Source: Bryum argenteum (taxonomy: Eukaryota > Streptophyta > Bryopsida > Bryales > Bryaceae). From it: 64,000 nt of DNA. The stretch lies in assembly GCA_037043015.1 (NCBI GenBank), contig CM073321.1, positions 18,349,001 through 18,413,000 on the forward strand, read 5' to 3'. Numbering within the stretch: the stretch's first letter is position 1; every line of letters begins with the position of its first letter. Positions 60,650 through 64,000 of this stretch are shown here, one piece after another. Both the position numbers and the translations under genes were made by a program. The notes below the pieces were generated by a model. The model was not told where the DNA came from, searched no databases, and worked only from the letters and a program-made list of their open reading frames with translations.

Positions 60650-63220
60650 TGTCAAACCTTGTTCGCTAAAAATTTGAATTTTGTTGCGTGTTTAGTGTTT
60701 AGAATAGTATTTTAATGGCTAAGAATAAAGACCGGATGGCTAAAACCGGTTAGTTAGTAGTTCCTTAGTATGGCAGCCAACCCGATTGACCTTAGTAGAT
60801 TCTTAGGTTTACCGGAAATCCAGTAATCTGGTTTCCCCAGGTCTGATAGTGGTACGGTCCGGATAGGTCCCTACATCCGGAGTAGTAGCCGGTGTACTGT
60901 CAGGGTAGTTGGAATGGCGGCGCAACCGGAAATGTCCGGATTGTTGCTTTTCAGTGTTTCCGCCACCAATTACTCCGACTCGGCGAGCGATTTGTATGCT
61001 CGAAGTGCTCCTTCACTTCTGCGTGCGCAAATTGCACCGCCCATTTTGAATTCCGCTCCTCCAGTTAGCATTCCGGGGAGTAGGGTTTGCGCGGAGCAGA
61101 GTCCGGAGAGAGAGGAGAGTTTTGAGGGAGAGCAAGAAGTCTGGAAGAAGCAAAAATACTGCCGCACGATGACAAGGAAGGGAGATGAGTCGCCATGGAG
61201 GGTGGGGAAACCGATTCCGATCAAGACGGTAAAACCGGATTTCCAGCGGAACTTGAAGCACGAAGGGGAGCTGCGGAAGGACCTTGTCCGGAAGGGCTGC
61301 GATGGGTTCTTCAAGGTCCCTTGGGACCTTTTCGTTCCGAAGATTATTGAGGAGGCGGTCAGTAGAAAGTGGCCGGATGAGCAGCGGGATCACAAGGTGC
61401 ATAGCAAACCAAAGAATTGGACGCCGAAGCAATGGCAGGCGACTTACAGGTTTCCCAATTCGCTAGTGGGCTACATTACAAAGAAGGACGACAAGGGGCT
61501 GAAGAACCAATTCAAGAGGCCGCTCGACAACAAGGATGGCTTTAAGCTTGACCAGTGGAAGAATGCTCAAGAGCAAAGGCTACTCTGGTTCCTGTTGCCC
61601 ATCCTCAGTCCGGATAAGTCGACCTCCTGCATGATTAAGCTAATGACGTCGATCATGTGGAGTTACAACGGGAAGAGGGTAATCGGATGGCACCACATTA
61701 TCAACGAGGTGGTGCAAAAGGAGGTGGCCAAGATCGGCAACCGGAAGGGCTGTCTGTTGACACCCTACCTCTACCACGTTTACGCCCGGTATGGCATTCT
61801 CACTCAACCGGAAGTAGCTGTTTGAGAGAAGCTACAATCTCTGGAGGTTGCTCCTCCCCATGTCGACCTATCTTCGGATTCCGAAGAGGAGAATCCGGAT
61901 GGACCGGTCATTGATTTGGAGGGATTCTCGAAGTATGTTAATCAGACTCCGCAGAAGAAGAAGAAGGCTAATCCGGATGGGGCCGGACCTAGCGGCGCAC
62001 CCCGGAAGTCTACCCCACGGAGGCAGGCCGGACGAAGGCCAACAACCCGGTCGACGCGAGCCACCTAGGCGATTCCGTCCATCTTCACGCCCCACGGAGG
62101 TGATGAGGAGGAGGAATCAGAAGAGGAAGAAGAAGAAGAGGAAGACAAAGAGGAGACTCCTCTTATCCAAAGGAGGACGCGTGCACAGCCACGGAGGGCT
62201 GAAGCCAAAGCCGAGGCCGGAGAGGATCGATTCGAAGAAGAGGATGTTCAGTAAGAAGACAATCCGAAAGAAGATGACCCGGACGAGGATGAGGAAGGAG
62301 GATCCAGATGGAAGACCCCTGCTCGGCCTGGGACAAGTACTGGAAGGAAAGTACCCCCGGTTGGCGAGGGTGCGAACTCCTAACCCGTTGCCACATCAAA
62401 GGGAGGAGAGACATCTAGAGCACTAGCCACACTAGGATCGATTGGTACTCGAGAGTAGCGTCAGCAACTCCAGCTTCCAAGCAAGCACCTGCCAGAGGGC
62501 GAGTGCCAAACTTGAAGCTGAAGACGAGCAAGAAGAAGAAGGCGGTTGGAGTTGAGGCGGTGGATCCAGAAGACAGAGGCGAGGAAGAAGAAATTCCGGA
62601 CCCCGAGGTCATGCAGGATCCGGAACGCATCTCGGTTGCCAATTCAGAAGGTGACGTTCAAGCCGACTCGGTCTCCTGCAGAAGGCGGTTAGACACCGGT
62701 AAGGACATCATGCAGGAGGCAGGGGGGTCCAGTCCGCCCCCAAAACTGGAGCAGCCAGTACCACCTAAGCCAATCAAACCGGCGGTACGAGTACAACCGA
62801 AAGCGGTCAATCGGACTGCGCCAACCCCAATTGTCAAGGCCATTGTGCCAACACTACCCCAACCATATTACCGGGTTCCTAGCGTGGGTATCCAACAACC
62901 GATCTGGCTCGCCATCGAGGCGGTGGAGCAAGACACCCGCCGTTTGTTCTCGTCAATAGAACAACTCGGCTATGGACGTTGCTACTGTGTGAGCGTTGAG
63001 CGGTGAGCGGTAAGATTTTGAAATCTTAGGGCTGAGTTTGTATTTTTAGTAATGAAATTTCTAAAAATAGTTTAATCATTTTATTAGGGAATAATTCCTG
63101 AATATTTTCAGGAATATTTGAATATTCCAGACTTATTACCGTGGATTTGGTGACCCAAACCCGTGGAAATAAGGTTTAAATTCCCTGAATTTGGTTGAAC
63201 TTCAGCTACAAAACTCGACA
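60650..63220 (+). mobile_element. Element D: gag-like element, plus strand, right end unresolved
   Basis: The start TGTCAAACCTTG at 60,650 matches the 5' ends of A (TGTCGGACCCTG) and B (TGTCAAAACCTA) in transcriptional orientation. The gag-like gene follows. A possible CGACA end occurs at ~63,221, but the flanks (CCTAA left, GGAAA right) do not form a duplication, and the ~1-kb non-coding tail of the other copies is missing. The right side may therefore be deleted. Confidence 0.5.
60914..63006 (+). pseudogene. Gag-like/acidic protein of element D
   Basis: The first 303 codons (ATG at 60,914, stop at 61,825) are open and give the clearest version of the shared N-terminal domain. It contains WDLFVPKIIEEAVSRKWPDEQ, WTPKQWQATYRFPNSLVGYI, NKDGFKLDQWKNAQEQRLLW and FLLPILSPDKS. 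It ends with GWHHIINEVVQKEVAKIGNRKG and LTPYLYHVYARYGILTQPEV. The frame continues after TGA 61,823-61,825 as DLSSDSEEENPDGPVIDLEGF and a Lys/Arg plus long Glu-rich region (~62,105-62,150) with further stops. In another frame, 62,503-63,006 gives LKLKTSKKKKAVG, a Pro-rich part and a final VEQDTRRLFSSIEQLGYG that may match the coiled-coil end of the other copies. No enzymatic domain is visible. Confidence 0.6.
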
Positions 63221-63434
63221 GGAAATCACAATTTGTAAATGTCAAGAGGTTTCTAAGGTAGTATTTCTAAGTGATTAGTACTCCAAGTTTAGACAAATTG
63301 GTAAGGTTTGCTGTACATGTAGGTTCTGGAATAATTATTTTTAATAAGTTGTGAAATAAATATCACATACACCCAATCATAGGACTTACATATGGCGTAA
63401 GTAAATGAGGAGATATAAGGCATTCTAATCTGTA
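63221..63434. other. Short AT-rich gap, no gene
   Basis: AT-rich sequence with an imperfect TTCCTGAATATTTTCAGGAA palindrome just before it (~63,097). Nothing coding was recognised. Confidence 0.4.
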
Positions 63435-64000
63435 GCATGGTCTAGGATTCCTCCCTCCAGAATCTTCTTCACCTCATTGAAACAAAGAGTGGCCGCGTGG
63501 ATGAAGAGGTCAGCATCCGGATCAAATTTGCAAACCTATACCGTGATGAAGTATAGGTGCTTGCACAGTCGAAATGGATCTCTCCGTCCTAACGCAGAAA
63601 TTGTTTTCATGAACGCTGGGCATGAGCAATCCGAGAATTTACCAATTGAAAGTGTATAAACTGCATCCGAATCCGACTCCAAGTCTACAATACACCCAAA
63701 TCCAGGTTGCGGGATTATGGTCACCTTCAGAATTCTGGCCAGCATTGAGGTTGCAGACTCAATATTCTTCATGTGCTTTGAAGTCATAGCTGGAATGCGT
63801 TTCATGTTCTTCGATCTTCTTGACCTAGGGAACACATTCGGCTTCTCCACGACTGGAATATGCGACAAGTCTCTTGGTAGGGCAGCATTATTGAAAGTGC
63901 AGTTTGTAGGAAGGTGTTCTTTTTGTGGTAGTCAAAAGCCCGCATTCTCTAACGCCTCCATTTCATCACGTGTAAGGTTAGTCCCTATCTTAACAAGCCG
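63435..64000 (-). pseudogene. SWIM-type zinc-finger protein fragment (runs off the right edge)
   Basis: Minus-strand reading frame from the window edge downward. After a TGA near 63,936, the piece from ~63,868 to 63,536 ends with YTLSIGKFSDCSCPAF, a ~14-residue gap, then FRLCKHLYFI. This is the CxCx(n)CxH pattern of a SWIM zinc finger. Beyond a stop at 63,536-63,538 the frame continues as VCKFDPDADLFIHAATLCFNE to about 63,440. SWIM fingers occur in MULE transposases and FAR1/FHY3-type proteins; which of these this is cannot be told from the fragment. At least two stops mark it as broken. Confidence 0.65.

Noticed and set aside
60645-63225. Element D as a complete element ending at 63,221 (CGACA)
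   Set aside because: Flanking pentamers do not match (CCTAA versus GGAAA), and the non-coding tail present in A, B and E is absent.
1-64000. tRNA, rRNA or organellar genes
   Set aside because: I looked for the obvious conserved blocks while reading and saw none. A covariance-model search (tRNAscan-SE, Infernal) would be needed to exclude them.

Overview
The window looks like nuclear DNA of a land plant. The evidence is a spliced PTB3-type polypyrimidine tract-binding protein gene with GT-AG introns, plant telomere-type CCCTAAA/TTTAGGG runs, and plant-style CACTA (TNP2/DUF4218) and pogo/DDE-1 transposon remains. A bryophyte-like genome is my guess, not something the sequence proves. Only one gene appears to be an intact host gene. 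Most of the rest is mobile DNA in various stages of decay.

Layout. 0.8-4.4 kb: a pogo/Tigger-like DNA transposon with 20-bp terminal inverted repeats (TIRs), TA target duplication and a broken transposase. 5.1-6.6 kb: a second, more decayed DDE-1 transposase. 7.7-12.1 kb (minus strand): a complete 14-exon PTB3-like gene (471 aa, four RRMs); one intron carries a long CCCTCT tract on the sense strand. 14-24 kb: AT-rich and gene-poor, with three diverged copies of one interspersed repeat. 24.0-26.3 kb: a truncated copy of an element family encoding a gag-like/coiled-coil protein. 26.9-27.9 kb: a decayed 2OG-Fe(II)-oxygenase-like gene. 28.0-29.5 kb: a 142-bp tandem repeat and degenerate telomere-like repeats.

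30,443-55,932 is the centrepiece. It is bounded by a perfect 20-bp inverted repeat and is best read as one ~25.5-kb composite DNA element (~17.9 kb once two nested insertions are removed). Its left arm encodes, leftward, a ~963-codon DUF7869-like transposase candidate. Its right arm encodes, rightward, a protein with a ParB-like GQxS region and a weak DNA-methylase-like region, then an FCP1/NIF-type HAD phosphatase-like protein and two further exons. Between the arms lie two divergent promoter/leader-like regions. Throughout, in introns and leaders but not in exons, sits a 27-bp near-perfect palindrome (13-bp arms around one C/G). One cluster has 12 copies at an exact 46-bp period (27-bp repeat plus 19-bp spacer). 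Other clusters use steps of 46, 51/52 and 64 bp. Two 3.4-4.1-kb elements of the gag-like family (A and B) are nested in the transposase and phosphatase genes. Removing each with one 5-bp target duplication restores the host reading frame.

55.9-64 kb: a CACTA-type transposase in pieces with a SET-domain pseudogene inside it, a fourth copy of the gag-like element family (plus strand), and a SWIM zinc-finger fragment running off the right edge. All element genes contain stops or frameshifts here, so this copy is probably immobile. The candidate novel system is the combination of a DUF7869-type element, a ParB/methylase-like gene and regularly phased palindromes.
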